Source: Halalkalibacter okhensis (lineage in GTDB: Bacteria; Bacillota; Bacilli; Bacillales; Bacillaceae_D). Taken from it: a stretch of 64,000 bases of DNA. The stretch spans positions 1-64,000 of the forward strand of contig NZ_JRJU01000019.1 of NCBI RefSeq assembly GCF_000787375.1, written 5' to 3'. A program made the translations under genes and the position numbers. Positions 8,359 to 16,462 of this stretch are shown piece by piece. The notes beneath the pieces are model-generated. The model saw only the letters and a list, made by a program, of their open reading frames with translations, did no database searches and was not told the origin of the DNA. How positions within the stretch are numbered: position 1 is the stretch's first letter; each line of letters opens with the position of its first letter.

Positions 8359-9090
8359 TTACATATGACCACTATATCGCGTTTGAACTATCGCAGAATG
8401 TACATATCTTATCATCGTTACATAATCAAAAATCGGGAGTTGGACAGCTTTCTGAATGGCAGCTGCATATGGAGGAAGACTGGAGCACTCGAGTAAAATC
8501 ACCTTCACGGACGGTTCCGATTGAATCATTTCTATAGCAACCGCGACAACTTCCTCTTCGATCTTTGACGGGTCAAGAATGCCGATTTCATCGTGTGCTG
8601 CCTTTCGAAAATTCTCTTTATCCTCCATACCTCTAATACAAAGTGGCACCTTAGGGCTGACGCCTATTTTTAATAATAGTTCTTCCTCAAAGTTAGAAGA
8701 CTTGCTGCATATAATTCCGATTTTATCTTCTTGCCTGAGGGTTGTTGAGATGAATGGAATTTGAAGGAGACTTGAAAGAAAGACAGGCACTTGAAGTTCA
8801 TTAGCTATTTCTTCTTGGTACATCGCCATATAACCACAATCAGCTGTAATCGCCTTAACCCCTTCCTGCACAAGTTGATGTCCCGCTTCTAAAATGGGAA
8901 CTAACATAGACCGATCTTTTTGCAGTAACTTGTCAAAAGTAAAACCTTTGACCGTTTGGTATCTGACTGGGAATGAGTATGTTGTCGCATTCCCTACATC
9001 ACCTGGAATAAAAGGTGTAAATGTATCAAGCATGAGGATCCCTATTGATTCTCCGTAGCTCACTTGCCCTTTGTTTGCTCTTATGATCAT
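8359..9090 (-). CDS. Asp/Glu/hydantoin racemase family protein
   Basis: A 243-residue member of the aspartate/glutamate racemase superfamily, which uses two cysteines for proton transfer. Both candidate cysteines are visible: ADCGYM (about 84-89) and LLECSSLPP (about 203-211). The substrate is unknown. It follows the arylmalonate-decarboxylase-like gene by 17 nt on the same strand, so the two form an operon. A divergent flavoprotein/ferredoxin pair lies just beyond. A role in interconversion of an amino acid or dicarboxylate is inferred. Confidence 0.8.
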   Translation of the reverse strand: MIIRANKGQVSYGESIGILMLDTFTPFIPGDVGNATTYSFPVRYQTVKGFTFDKLLQKDRSMLVPILEAGHQLVQEGVKAITADCGYMAMYQEEIANELQVPVFLSSLLQIPFISTTLRQEDKIGIICSKSSNFEEELLLKIGVSPKVPLCIRGMEDKENFRKAAHDEIGILDPSKIEEEVVAVAIEMIQSEPSVKVILLECSSLPPYAAAIQKAVQLPIFDYVTMIRYVHSAIVQTRYSGHM

Positions 9091-9107
9091 CTGTCCAATC
9101 CCCTTCT

Positions 9108-9848
9108 CTAGCTACAGCTTTTTTTAAATAAGGTTCCTAGCCCTTTTTGCGGAGTGAATTGGCCCAAAAGGCGTAGCGCTTCCCAGAAACTGACTTGATT
9201 CGCAGTTAGAACAGGTTTTTTAAGCATCTGTTCCAATTCTTCGATCCATGCAGCTGAATGTAGTGCTGTATCAGGTATAAACACAGCATCGGCTTTCGGA
9301 CAATCATTTTCTACTGCAAACTCGAGTACATCTCGCTTCCTTAACGTCCCCACTTCCGCCGCTGTAACGATTCCCTTACAAGAATACTGCAACACCTCTA
9401 TATCAAAGCTTTCTAGAAATGCTTTGAACAATAGAGCGATATCTTCTGGGTAGGTTGCTGCAATAGCAACTCTTTTCACTCCTATCGTTTCTGCGGCTCG
9501 AACAAAAGCTAAAGCAGTTGTTGAAGCCGGTACGTGTAAATTCTCTTCAAGAGTGGCTATTTGCTTTTTTATCCCATCTAAACCAAGTACAAAACTTGCA
9601 CTTGTTGATGTCCATAAAACAGATTGTATGCCTGTACCAACTAAGGACTTTGCCCCCTCCTTAATTCGTTTCGGACTTCCCATTTCACTAAGCGCTTCTA
9701 CTGTGTGGGCATCCTCATTAAATTTTGTATGAATTAGTTCTACATTTACTGATGGATTTACCATTTGTCCCAAAAGGGGATAATCATCCTCGGCAGCATA
9801 ACCAGGATAAAGAAACCCCACTTTAATAGGTTGAGTGTTTTGTGTCAT
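9108..9848 (-). CDS. maleate isomerase / arylmalonate decarboxylase family protein
   Basis: A 246-residue member of the AMDase/maleate cis-trans isomerase branch of the racemase superfamily, judged from the N-terminal VGFLYPGYAAEDDYP and the C-terminal PVLTANQVSFWEALRL signature. By hand alignment, the cysteine used by AMDase (Cys188) is replaced by Asp in FIPDTALHS, and the other site reads WTSTSASF without cysteine. The classical cysteine chemistry therefore seems absent. The start is placed at the ATG preceded by GGAGG, four codons after a TTG. It is the first gene of a two-gene operon divergent from the flavoprotein at 10028. Confidence 0.75.
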   Translation of the reverse strand: MTQNTQPIKVGFLYPGYAAEDDYPLLGQMVNPSVNVELIHTKFNEDAHTVEALSEMGSPKRIKEGAKSLVGTGIQSVLWTSTSASFVLGLDGIKKQIATLEENLHVPASTTALAFVRAAETIGVKRVAIAATYPEDIALLFKAFLESFDIEVLQYSCKGIVTAAEVGTLRKRDVLEFAVENDCPKADAVFIPDTALHSAAWIEELEQMLKKPVLTANQVSFWEALRLLGQFTPQKGLGTLFKKSCS

Positions 9849-10027
9849 ATAGACCTCCAATTCTCAGAAATTAAACCCTATTTATATTATTCCTATTCCA
9901 TAATTTCAAAGGTAATGACACAACAAAACAATATGTAAACTATTTATCTCTATTCAAAAACATGTCATCATTAAAGGAAAACTGACCATACATATGTAAA
10001 AAATACTTAAAAGAAAGAGTTGTTACG

Positions 10028-11689
10028 ATGGATGTTATCAAAACAGATATATTGATTATCGGTTCTGGTGCCGCTGGTCTTACTGCAGCGGTATATGCTG
10101 GAAATTCAACCAATAACGTACTTGTACTCGATAAGGGTGCAATAGGAAAAAGTGGATCTACCATTGGAGCTGTTCAGATCGCAAGCTTAGGAGCATGGTC
10201 AAATCCATTAGACAGTGAAAAGCAATATGCTAACGATATAAAAGAAAGCGGTCGTGGTCTTAGCGATCCTAAGCTCATTGAAACACTCTCCTCCGACCTA
10301 CCAACACGACTGCAAGAAATCATAAGGTGGGGTTTAAAACTTGATGTTAAAAAAGACAAAGAGGTTGCGGTGTTTTCTACTTCTGGTCACTCGGTACCTC
10401 GGTCAGTAAGTGCAAGAAAAGGAAAAACAGGTCTTGGAATTTCACAAACTTTAGTAAAAAAAGTAAAATCCATGAAAAACATCCAAACATTAAGCGACGT
10501 AATTACCGTTGAACTCATTACGTCATCTCAGAGAGTAACCGGAGCTATTGTATTTGATTTACGAAAAAACCAACTTTATATTGTGCAGAGCAAATCTGTC
10601 ATTCTAGCCACAGGAGGAATCGGTCAACTTTATCCAGTAACAAGTAATCCTGTGCAAGCAACGAGTGACGGCTTCTCTTTAGCTCTAGGGGCAGGATCCT
10701 CCCTTATCGATATGGAGCAGGTTCAATTTTATCCTGTTAGTCTTGTAGCACCTCGTTCACTCTCAGGTTTCTGTATTAGTTTCTATCATTATTCTAAACT
10801 TTATAATCGTCACGGTGAACGCTTCATGAATCGATATGAACCTGAAACACTAGAAAATACAACAAGAGATAAACTAGCAATTGCTATCCATTCGGAAATT
10901 GCAGCTGGTAGAGGCACAGCAGGCGGAGGTATTTGGCTTGATGCCACAGAACAAATTGAAAAAGTAAGAAACGAATTTCCTCATGAATACAAGCTTTGTG
11001 AAGACCGCGGCATCGATTTATCAAAAGAGCATGCTGAAATCGCCCCTGCTGCTCACTTCATGATGGGTGGAGTTCAAATTGATTCCAATGCTTCCTCGTC
11101 TATTCCAGGTCTATATGTTGCAGGCGAAACAGCAGGCGGATTACACGGAGGAAATCGTCTCGGGAATAATGCACTCTCTGAATGCCTCGTTTTTGGAGCA
11201 AAAGCAGGAATAGCTGCTGCGGCCGAAGCTTCTAAGATAGCCGAAGTCCCTCCTATAACCCAATCTGAAATTGCAAAACGTATGGAGGTAGATTGGCCAT
11301 TTTTATTATCACCAACGCGCGGTAATGTAAGGCCCTATGAATTAAAACAACAAATCCAAACGATTCTAGGTCATAACCTTGGAGTCATCCGCTCCAATAA
11401 AGGCATTGCCGAAGCAAAAGAACTTTTACAAAAAATGAAAATACAATTTACTACAATAAATATAACAAACAGAGATACCCTATCAAGGGAGATCCTAGAT
11501 GCAATTGAAGCCAAACACATGGTTCGAACCGCTCAAGCGATCGCCCAAGCTGCAGCATTAAGAACGGAAAGCAGAGGTGCCCATTATAATACCGACCACC
11601 CAACCCTTACTACTAAGATATACCATACATTTGTAGAACAGAATAATGGACAAATAAAACGAAGCACATCCCCCGTCAAAGGAGTGTAA
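10028..11689 (+). CDS. fumarate reductase / succinate dehydrogenase-like flavoprotein
   Basis: This 553-residue soluble FAD enzyme has GSGAAG (12-17) for dinucleotide binding, the substrate-domain segment HFMMGGVQID, the FAD segment GLYVAGETAGGLHGGNRLG and the helical-domain motif ESRGAHYNTDHP. These define the succinate dehydrogenase/fumarate reductase/L-aspartate oxidase superfamily. It is not NadB by context: its partner, 5 nt downstream, is a small 2Fe-2S protein, and no membrane anchor or full SdhB is present. The divergent operon encodes racemase-superfamily enzymes, suggesting redox chemistry on a C4-like acid. The exact substrate is unknown. Confidence 0.85.
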   Translation: MDVIKTDILIIGSGAAGLTAAVYAGNSTNNVLVLDKGAIGKSGSTIGAVQIASLGAWSNPLDSEKQYANDIKESGRGLSDPKLIETLSSDLPTRLQEIIRWGLKLDVKKDKEVAVFSTSGHSVPRSVSARKGKTGLGISQTLVKKVKSMKNIQTLSDVITVELITSSQRVTGAIVFDLRKNQLYIVQSKSVILATGGIGQLYPVTSNPVQATSDGFSLALGAGSSLIDMEQVQFYPVSLVAPRSLSGFCISFYHYSKLYNRHGERFMNRYEPETLENTTRDKLAIAIHSEIAAGRGTAGGGIWLDATEQIEKVRNEFPHEYKLCEDRGIDLSKEHAEIAPAAHFMMGGVQIDSNASSSIPGLYVAGETAGGLHGGNRLGNNALSECLVFGAKAGIAAAAEASKIAEVPPITQSEIAKRMEVDWPFLLSPTRGNVRPYELKQQIQTILGHNLGVIRSNKGIAEAKELLQKMKIQFTTINITNRDTLSREILDAIEAKHMVRTAQAIAQAAALRTESRGAHYNTDHPTLTTKIYHTFVEQNNGQIKRSTSPVKGV

Positions 11690-11694
11690 TCATT

Positions 11695-11991
11695 ATGAAA
11701 CTTCAAGTTGAAATTCAAAGAACGACTACACATACAAATGTCTATGAGGTCAATTACAGCTCAGACATGACTGTTCTTACTATATTAGAGGAAATCTACA
11801 GGTTTCATGATCCCTCCATTGCCTACAGATTTTCCTGTTGTACTGGTTTATGCGCTACATGTATGATGATGATCAATGGGAAGCCTGGTTTAAGCTGCAT
11901 GATCATGGCTAAACCCGCAAAAGACAATCGACTTTCCTTAGCCCCTCTTCCAAAAGGAAGTACTCTTAGAGATCTTGTGAAGGACATTTAA
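11695..11991 (+). CDS. 2Fe-2S ferredoxin-like subunit (SdhB N-terminal domain type)
   Basis: A 98-residue protein equivalent to only the N-terminal plant-type ferredoxin domain of SdhB/FrdB. Cys48 or Cys49, Cys53, Cys56 and Cys68 match the SdhB ligand spacing C-x4-C-x2-C-x11-C. The C-terminal domain that carries the 4Fe-4S and 3Fe-4S clusters is missing. It sits 5 nt behind the flavoprotein and probably transfers electrons to or from its FAD. The electron partner beyond it is not visible. Confidence 0.85.
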   Translation: MKLQVEIQRTTTHTNVYEVNYSSDMTVLTILEEIYRFHDPSIAYRFSCCTGLCATCMMMINGKPGLSCMIMAKPAKDNRLSLAPLPKGSTLRDLVKDI

Positions 11992-12409
11992 CAACATTCA
12001 ATGAAGCCATTCTATTACATTCGTAGCTTTGAATGTCCTTTAAATTAAGAGAGATACACTTTATTATACGTTTTATATGTATGTACTCTAAATGTATAGC
12101 GAAGATGTCTTGATTTATCATCAAATAAATTAAACTTACGAATCTTACTATCCAACTAGCTGGTTATTCAGTCCAAATGGACGAATATTCTGTCCAAACC
12201 TCTTAATTTTCAGTCCAAACTCCTTAACTTGCTGTCGAAATCGATTTTATGAGTATTGCAAACGTTTTTGATCTACTTGTATTCTTTTCTTCGTAATACT
12301 TTGTGAGGTAGTATGTCTCCCCTCCTTACTACCGGCTTAATCGATAAGATGTTGCTTCATTACACAATTTGCTCTTTAGTGTGCCTATAGCATTCGGTTT
12401 GCGCATACG
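11992..12409. other. gene-free region with 22-nt repeats
   Basis: No coding sequence is visible. The region holds the degenerate repeat block described at 12164-12248. The remainder is AT-rich sequence with no recognised signal. Confidence 0.5.
12164..12248. repeat. 22-nt degenerate tandem repeat, locus 1
   Basis: Four units begin at about 12164, 12186, 12208 and 12229 with cores TTCAGTCCAAA, TTCTGTCCAAA, TTCAGTCCAAA and TGCTGTCGAAA, giving a period of 21-22 nt. The same core recurs at 28187-28266 and 58284-58385. Confidence 0.65.
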
Positions 12410-12440
12410 AAAAAAGACAATCGATTGGATTGTCTTTTTT
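12410..12440 (-). terminator. terminator of the second tRNA array
   Basis: Hairpin AAAAAAGACAATC/GATTGTCTTTTTT with a 5-nt loop, 40 nt past the last tRNA; its AT ends work in both directions. Confidence 0.85.
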
Positions 12441-12479
12441 CTACATAGTAACGTAAGTAAAATTATTTGATTTAAATAA

Positions 12480-12561
12480 TGCGGGTGAAGGGAGTCGAAC
12501 CCCCACGTCATAAGACACTAGATCCTAAGTCTAGCGCGTCTGCCAATTCCGCCACACCCGC
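12480..12561 (-). tRNA. tRNA-Leu (UAG)
   Basis: Class II tRNA with anticodon TAG, acceptor GCGGGTG/CACCCGC, discriminator A, no encoded CCA. It is the last gene of the array. Confidence 0.95.
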
Positions 12562-12565
12562 GTAG

Positions 12566-12641
<76 letters not shown>

Positions 12642-12645
12642 AAAA

Positions 12646-12721
12646 TGGTGGAGGATGACGGGATCGAACCGCCGACCCCCTGCTTGTAAGGCAGGTGCTC
12701 TCCCAGCTGAGCTAATCCTCC
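12646..12721 (-). tRNA. tRNA-Val (UAC)
   Basis: Anticodon TAC, encoded CCA; matches 209-284. Confidence 0.96.
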
Positions 12722-12729
12722 ATTTGTGT

Positions 12730-12804
12730 TGGTGACCCGTACGGGATTCGAACCCGTGTTACCGCCGTGAAAGGGCGGTGTCTTAACCGCTTGACCAACG
12801 GGCC
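12730..12804 (-). tRNA. tRNA-Glu (UUC)
   Basis: Anticodon TTC, encoded CCA; matches 293-367. Confidence 0.96.
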
Positions 12805-12827
12805 AATTTAAATAATTAACTTGTCCA

Positions 12828-12918
12828 TGGCGGAGAAGGAGGGATTTGAACCCTCGCGCCGCGTAAACGACCTACACCCTTAGCAGGGGCGCCCCTTCAG
12901 CCACTTGGGTACTTCTCC
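12828..12918 (-). tRNA. tRNA-Ser (GCU)
   Basis: Class II tRNA, anticodon GCT, long variable arm, acceptor GGAGAAG/CTTCTCC, encoded CCA. Missing from the first array between Glu and the broken Asn. Confidence 0.96.
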
Positions 12919-12919
12919 A

Positions 12920-12994
12920 TGGCTCCACAGGTAGGACTCGAACCTACGACCGATCGGTTAACAGCCGATAGCTCTACCACTGAGCTACTGTGGA
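12920..12994 (-). tRNA. tRNA-Asn (GUU)
   Basis: Anticodon GTT, intact T-arm, encoded CCA. This is the functional counterpart of the pseudogene at 375-437. Confidence 0.96.
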
Positions 12995-13000
12995 ATAAAA

Positions 13001-13074
<74 letters not shown>

Positions 13075-13090
13075 ACAGTCATGTAATAAG

Positions 13091-13161
13091 AGCGGGTGAT
13101 GAGAATCGAACTCACGACATCAGCTTGGAAGGCTGAGGTTTTACCACTAAACTACACCCGC
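13091..13161 (-). tRNA. tRNA-Gly (UCC)
   Basis: Anticodon TCC, no encoded CCA; matches 534-604. Its 5' 31 nt recur at 13287-13317. Confidence 0.95.
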
Positions 13162-13317
13162 ATATCAAGTTATAATATATCGTAAATTTCAAAAACGCAC
13201 TAACATGTCTCTTCCTCTTCTAGTATCTCATAGAAGCAAATGCGTCGAGACAACTCGTAGGCTTATTCGGCAGATGTTTCGCTCGTGGCTGAGGTTTTAC
13301 CACTAAACTACACCCGC
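13162..13317 (-). repeat. spacer element plus duplicated tRNA-Gly 5' part
   Basis: Second copy of the composite at 605-759, differing by one inserted G. It contains the element followed by the tRNA-Gly 5' fragment at 13287-13317. Confidence 0.75.
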
Positions 13318-13329
13318 ATATTCAGTTTC

Positions 13330-13406
13330 TGGTCGGGAAGACAGGATTTGAACCTGCGACCCCCTGGTCCCAAACCAGGTGCTCTACCAAGCTGAGCCAC
13401 TTCCCG
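13330..13406 (-). tRNA. tRNA-Pro (UGG)
   Basis: Anticodon TGG, encoded CCA; matches 772-848. Confidence 0.96.
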
Positions 13407-13422
13407 TTTTCTCTAATAAGAA

Positions 13423-13499
13423 TGGCGCGCCCTGAGAGATTCGAACTCCCGACCTTTTGATTCGTAGTCAAACACTCTATCCAGCTGAGCTAAGGGCGC
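13423..13499 (-). tRNA. tRNA-Arg (ACG)
   Basis: Anticodon ACG, encoded CCA; matches 865-941. Confidence 0.96.
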
Positions 13500-13507
13500 T
13501 TCTTTTT

Positions 13508-13596
13508 TGGTGCCGAGGGCCGGACTTGAACCGGCACGGTAGTCACCTACCGCAGGATTTTAAGTCCTGTGTGTCTGCCAATTCCACCACCCCGGC
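13508..13596 (-). tRNA. tRNA-Leu (UAA)
   Basis: Class II, anticodon TAA, encoded CCA; matches 952-1040. Confidence 0.96.
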
Positions 13597-13618
13597 AGGA
13601 CTTTAAACATAATGACAA

Positions 13619-13689
<71 letters not shown>

Positions 13690-13699
13690 ATTTCATAAG

Positions 13700-13771
13700 A
13701 GCGGAAGACGAGATTCGAACTCGCGACCCCCACCTTGGCAAGGTGGTGTTCTACCACTGAACTACTTCCGC
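13700..13771 (-). tRNA. tRNA-Gly (GCC)
   Basis: Anticodon GCC, discriminator U, no encoded CCA; matches 1064-1135. Confidence 0.95.
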
Positions 13772-13773
13772 AT

Positions 13774-13848
13774 TGGCTGGGCTAGCAGGATTCGAACCTA
13801 CGCATGACGGAATCAAAATCCGTTGCCTTACCGCTTGGCGATAGCCCA
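13774..13848 (-). tRNA. tRNA-Gln (UUG)
   Basis: Anticodon TTG, acceptor TGGGCTA/TAGCCCA, encoded CCA. Confidence 0.95.
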
Positions 13849-13853
13849 ATAAG

Positions 13854-13927
13854 GGCGGCTGATGGGAATTGAACCCACGAATGCCGGAATCACAATCCGG
13901 TGCGTTAACCACTTCGCCACAACCGCC
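13854..13927 (-). tRNA. tRNA-His (GUG)
   Basis: Anticodon GTG; the extra 5' G(-1) opposite C73, the His identity element, is encoded. No CCA. It is the intact counterpart of 1148-1194. Confidence 0.95.
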
Positions 13928-13949
13928 ATAAAAGTAAGTTTTTAATTAT

Positions 13950-14023
13950 TGGCAGGGGCAGTAGGAATCGAACCCACACCGGAGGTTTTGGAGACCTCTG
14001 TTCTACCGTTAAACTATGCCCCT
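13950..14023 (-). tRNA. tRNA-Trp (CCA)
   Basis: Anticodon CCA, acceptor AGGGGCA/TGCCCCT, discriminator G, encoded CCA. Confidence 0.95.
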
Positions 14024-14027
14024 AAAT

Positions 14028-14088
14028 TGGCAGTCAAGAAGAGGCCAGCGTGAAAGGCAGGCATTCTTACCAACTGAACTACCAAACC
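14028..14088 (-). pseudogene. degenerate tRNA-Asp with altered anticodon
   Basis: The 5' two thirds follow a Bacillus tRNA-Asp (GGTAGTTCAGTTGGT, AGAATGCCTGCCT), but the anticodon reads TTC instead of GTC, the 3' anticodon stem is mutated and the T-arm is missing. The 3' end still encodes GCCA. At 61 nt it cannot form a canonical tRNA. A functional tRNA-Asp must be encoded outside the window. Confidence 0.82.
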
Positions 14089-14097
14089 ATTTTGGTA

Positions 14098-14171
<74 letters not shown>

Positions 14172-14577
14172 TCGTTATATAGTAACTTGATGATGTTTTT
14201 CGAAGAAGTTGTCTTTTCCTCTTCTAGTAACGCTTCGTAGTGTTTGCGTCAAGACATGTCGAAGCTTATTCGACGATGGTTTGCTGCATGCTCCACCCCG
14301 CGTCGTTATATAGTAACTTGATGATGTTTTTTCGAAGAAGTCGTCTTTTCCTCTTCTAGCTTTGCTTTGTGGTGTTTGCGTCAAGACATGTCGAAGCTTA
14401 TTCGACGATGGTTTGCTGCATGCTCCATCCCGCGTCGTTATAAAGCAACTTGATGATGTTTTTCGAAGAAGTTGTCTTTTCCTCTTCTAGTAATGCTTCG
14501 CAGTGTTTGCGTCAAGACATGTCGAAGCTTATTCGACGATGGTTTGCTGCATGCTCCACCCCGCGTCATTTTGAAGA
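14172..14577 (-). repeat. three tandem copies of spacer plus tRNA-fMet 5' end
   Basis: A unit of 131-132 bp is repeated three times. Each copy ends on the right with GCTCCACCCCGCG or a one-base variant (14290-14302, 14422-14434, 14553-14565), the complement of the first 13-14 nt of tRNA-fMet. The unit contains the hairpin GTCGAA/TTCGAC and the cctcttctag and tgcgtcaagac blocks of the element family. Unit 2 has a small divergent patch. It adds no intact tRNA. Confidence 0.85.
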
Positions 14578-14670
14578 TGGCGGAGGAAGAGGGATTCGAA
14601 CCCCCGCGCGGTTTAACCCGCCTGTCGGTTTTCAAGACCGATCCCTTCAGCCGGACTTGGGTATTCCTCC
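14578..14670 (-). tRNA. tRNA-Ser (UGA)
   Basis: Class II, anticodon TGA, long variable arm, encoded CCA. Confidence 0.95.
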
Positions 14671-14682
14671 GCAATATTCACA

Positions 14683-14756
<74 letters not shown>

Positions 14757-14761
14757 AAGAA

Positions 14762-14837
14762 TGGTGGAGCCTAGCGGGATCGAACCGCTGACCTCCTGCG
14801 TGCAAGGCAGGCGCTCTCCCAGCTGAGCTAAGGCCCC
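14762..14837 (-). tRNA. tRNA-Ala (UGC)
   Basis: Anticodon TGC, encoded CCA; the first gene of the array and a copy of 1359-1434. Confidence 0.96.
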
Positions 14838-14860
14838 ATTTCCGTTGACCGGCAATAATT

Positions 14861-14889
14861 ATATTAGCACAATACATTGTTCCGCGCAA
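14861..14889 (-). promoter_or_regulatory. sigma-A-type promoter of the second tRNA array
   Basis: Minus strand TTGCGC, 17-nt spacer, TAATAT with an extended TG motif, about 25 nt upstream of tRNA-Ala. No 5S or other rRNA precedes it, so the array seems to have its own promoter. Confidence 0.6.
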
Positions 14890-15112
14890 CATTTTTTACC
14901 TTTTTTTACCCCAAAAATAAAATATTATTCATTCATAACATAAATTATTATCTCACATAAGTTAACGATTTTTTTGCGACTAGGTTTATTAATTTACCAT
15001 AACTACAGAACAATCTCAATATGTTTATAAAATTAATTTCATTTAGAAATGTAAACTCTTAGGCCTCCCTTAAAAGCTACTGCATTAGCCTCTACTCACT
15101 TAAATTCTTCTA

Positions 15113-15613
15113 TCACTCATTTCCCAGTCTCATTTTATCTTCCTTCTTAAAGAACCACCTATAGTAAACCCTCGATATAAAACAAGTAATGGATAAAGTA
15201 ATAAAACTCCAGTATCCATTCCATTTCTTGTATTCAATTAAGTCTGTGTATTTCTCTGTGAACGTTTCTAAAAAGGTAATAACTCCACTATAACTACAAA
15301 TATAAAAAATCTTACTTAGACAACTTCTTCTTTCTGGATAATAGAGATTAAATAGGATTGTTATTGCTGGATAGATAAAGAACTCAAATGCAAAGCTTGA
15401 TTTGTTTGATTTCTTAAAAAATGTTCGATATGGATACTTAATCAAGCCTTTCTCTACAACCAATAAGCCGAAAAACCATGTCATAGCCTGCTGAAATAAA
15501 AAGGATATATGAGCTTCCCTCATTTTATTTCGAGGAACAAAATTAAATAAAAGCAATATAATAATGATGCAAGATGAAGCAACGACTACATTTTCTCTTT
15601 TTTTATAAGGCAT
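15113..15613 (-). CDS. CBO0543-like membrane protein
   Basis: A 166-residue protein with about four hydrophobic helices. The segments LFQQAMTWFFGLLVVEKGLIKYP and FEFFIYPAITILFNLYYP are recognisably those of the small CBO0543-type membrane protein family common in Bacillus. Function is unknown. The start is placed at the fourth codon because AGGAG lies 9 nt before that ATG, while the first ATG overlaps the ribosome binding site. It follows the MarR gene on the same strand but is separated from it by a terminator. Confidence 0.7.
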   Translation of the reverse strand: MPYKKRENVVVASSCIIIILLLFNFVPRNKMREAHISFLFQQAMTWFFGLLVVEKGLIKYPYRTFFKKSNKSSFAFEFFIYPAITILFNLYYPERRSCLSKIFYICSYSGVITFLETFTEKYTDLIEYKKWNGYWSFITLSITCFISRVYYRWFFKKEDKMRLGNE

Positions 15614-15717
15614 CTTTAACATCTCCTAAGTAATTAAAACGAACCTATTATTAATAAAAAGGAAGTCTATTTTCTTCATATTATGACACAAATCGACATA
15701 TTTATTTGCGAATGCAA

Positions 15718-15754
15718 AATAAAAAAGTTGAGGTTCATATAGAATCCTCAACTA
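15718..15754 (-). terminator. terminator after the MarR gene
   Basis: Minus strand hairpin AGTTGAGG...CCTCAACT followed by TTTTTTATTTT. Confidence 0.85.
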
Positions 15755-15804
15755 AACAGTTCCATTTATTTTCATTTTACGAACCAATCTCTTATAATGA
15801 AGTC

Positions 15805-16308
15805 TTAGTTAGACTTAATGTCTGAAGCAGACTTACAAACAAATTCACTAAAATCCTTCCCAACTAATTCCTGACTCAGATCCGATAATACCTCCATTAT
15901 CTTCGTCAAATCTTCTTTAGAAATTTTAGCTATTAAATGAATGAATTCAATCTCAGAGTTGTCGGCATTTTGATTAATAAATTCTCCTACAACCTTTTGA
16001 CCTTTCGTTGTTAAAGTAACTTCTTTTGTTCGTGCATCGTTTCCACTGTTTATCACAACTAATCCTGATTCTTTCAACTTTGTTAACTGTCGAAACACAT
16101 TTGAGATATTGGTTTGAGCTAGATAAGTCAGGTCTGACATTCTTAAATTCGAATCGAAATATAAAATCCAAAGAATACGAAAACCAGGAAAAGTAAGCTT
16201 CTTTTTCTCAATTTGTCGTCGTATATCCTTTTCCATTTCAAAATTAAGTCCTCTTATTAGCGCAAATAAGGCATAGCCGTTTGCTAGTTGGTCTCTCTGT
16301 ACGCTCAT
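15805..16308 (-). CDS. MarR-family transcriptional regulator
   Basis: A 167-residue winged-helix protein. The HTH region lies at about 55-90 (LRMSDLTYLAQTNISNVFRQLTKLKE) and the wing at NSGNDARTKEVTLT. The segment FRILWILYFDSNLRMSDL resembles the Hpr/ScoC branch, but the protein is shorter than ScoC (about 203). The ribosome binding site GGGGGGAG precedes the ATG. Its targets are unknown; the genes on either side are not obviously connected. Confidence 0.8.
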   Translation of the reverse strand: MSVQRDQLANGYALFALIRGLNFEMEKDIRRQIEKKKLTFPGFRILWILYFDSNLRMSDLTYLAQTNISNVFRQLTKLKESGLVVINSGNDARTKEVTLTTKGQKVVGEFINQNADNSEIEFIHLIAKISKEDLTKIMEVLSDLSQELVGKDFSEFVCKSASDIKSN

Positions 16309-16462
16309 CTAACTCCCCCCTACCTAAGTAAAATAACTTATCTTAAATACAAGTTATTTCCAATTTTTATCTATTTTAATCTCTTTCTATTAATAAACTT
16401 ACTCAAGAAAAAATTGGAGAATAAATCAACTTCTTTTTTATCAAGAAAAATGATATACTAAT

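Noticed and set aside
10028-11689. NadB (L-aspartate oxidase)
   Set aside because: The partner is a 2Fe-2S subunit and there are no nadA or nadC genes; the neighbours point to another role.
14172-14577. CRISPR-like array
   Set aside because: The repeat unit is 131 bp with no short repeat/unique spacer alternation, no cas genes, and each unit ends in a tRNA fragment.
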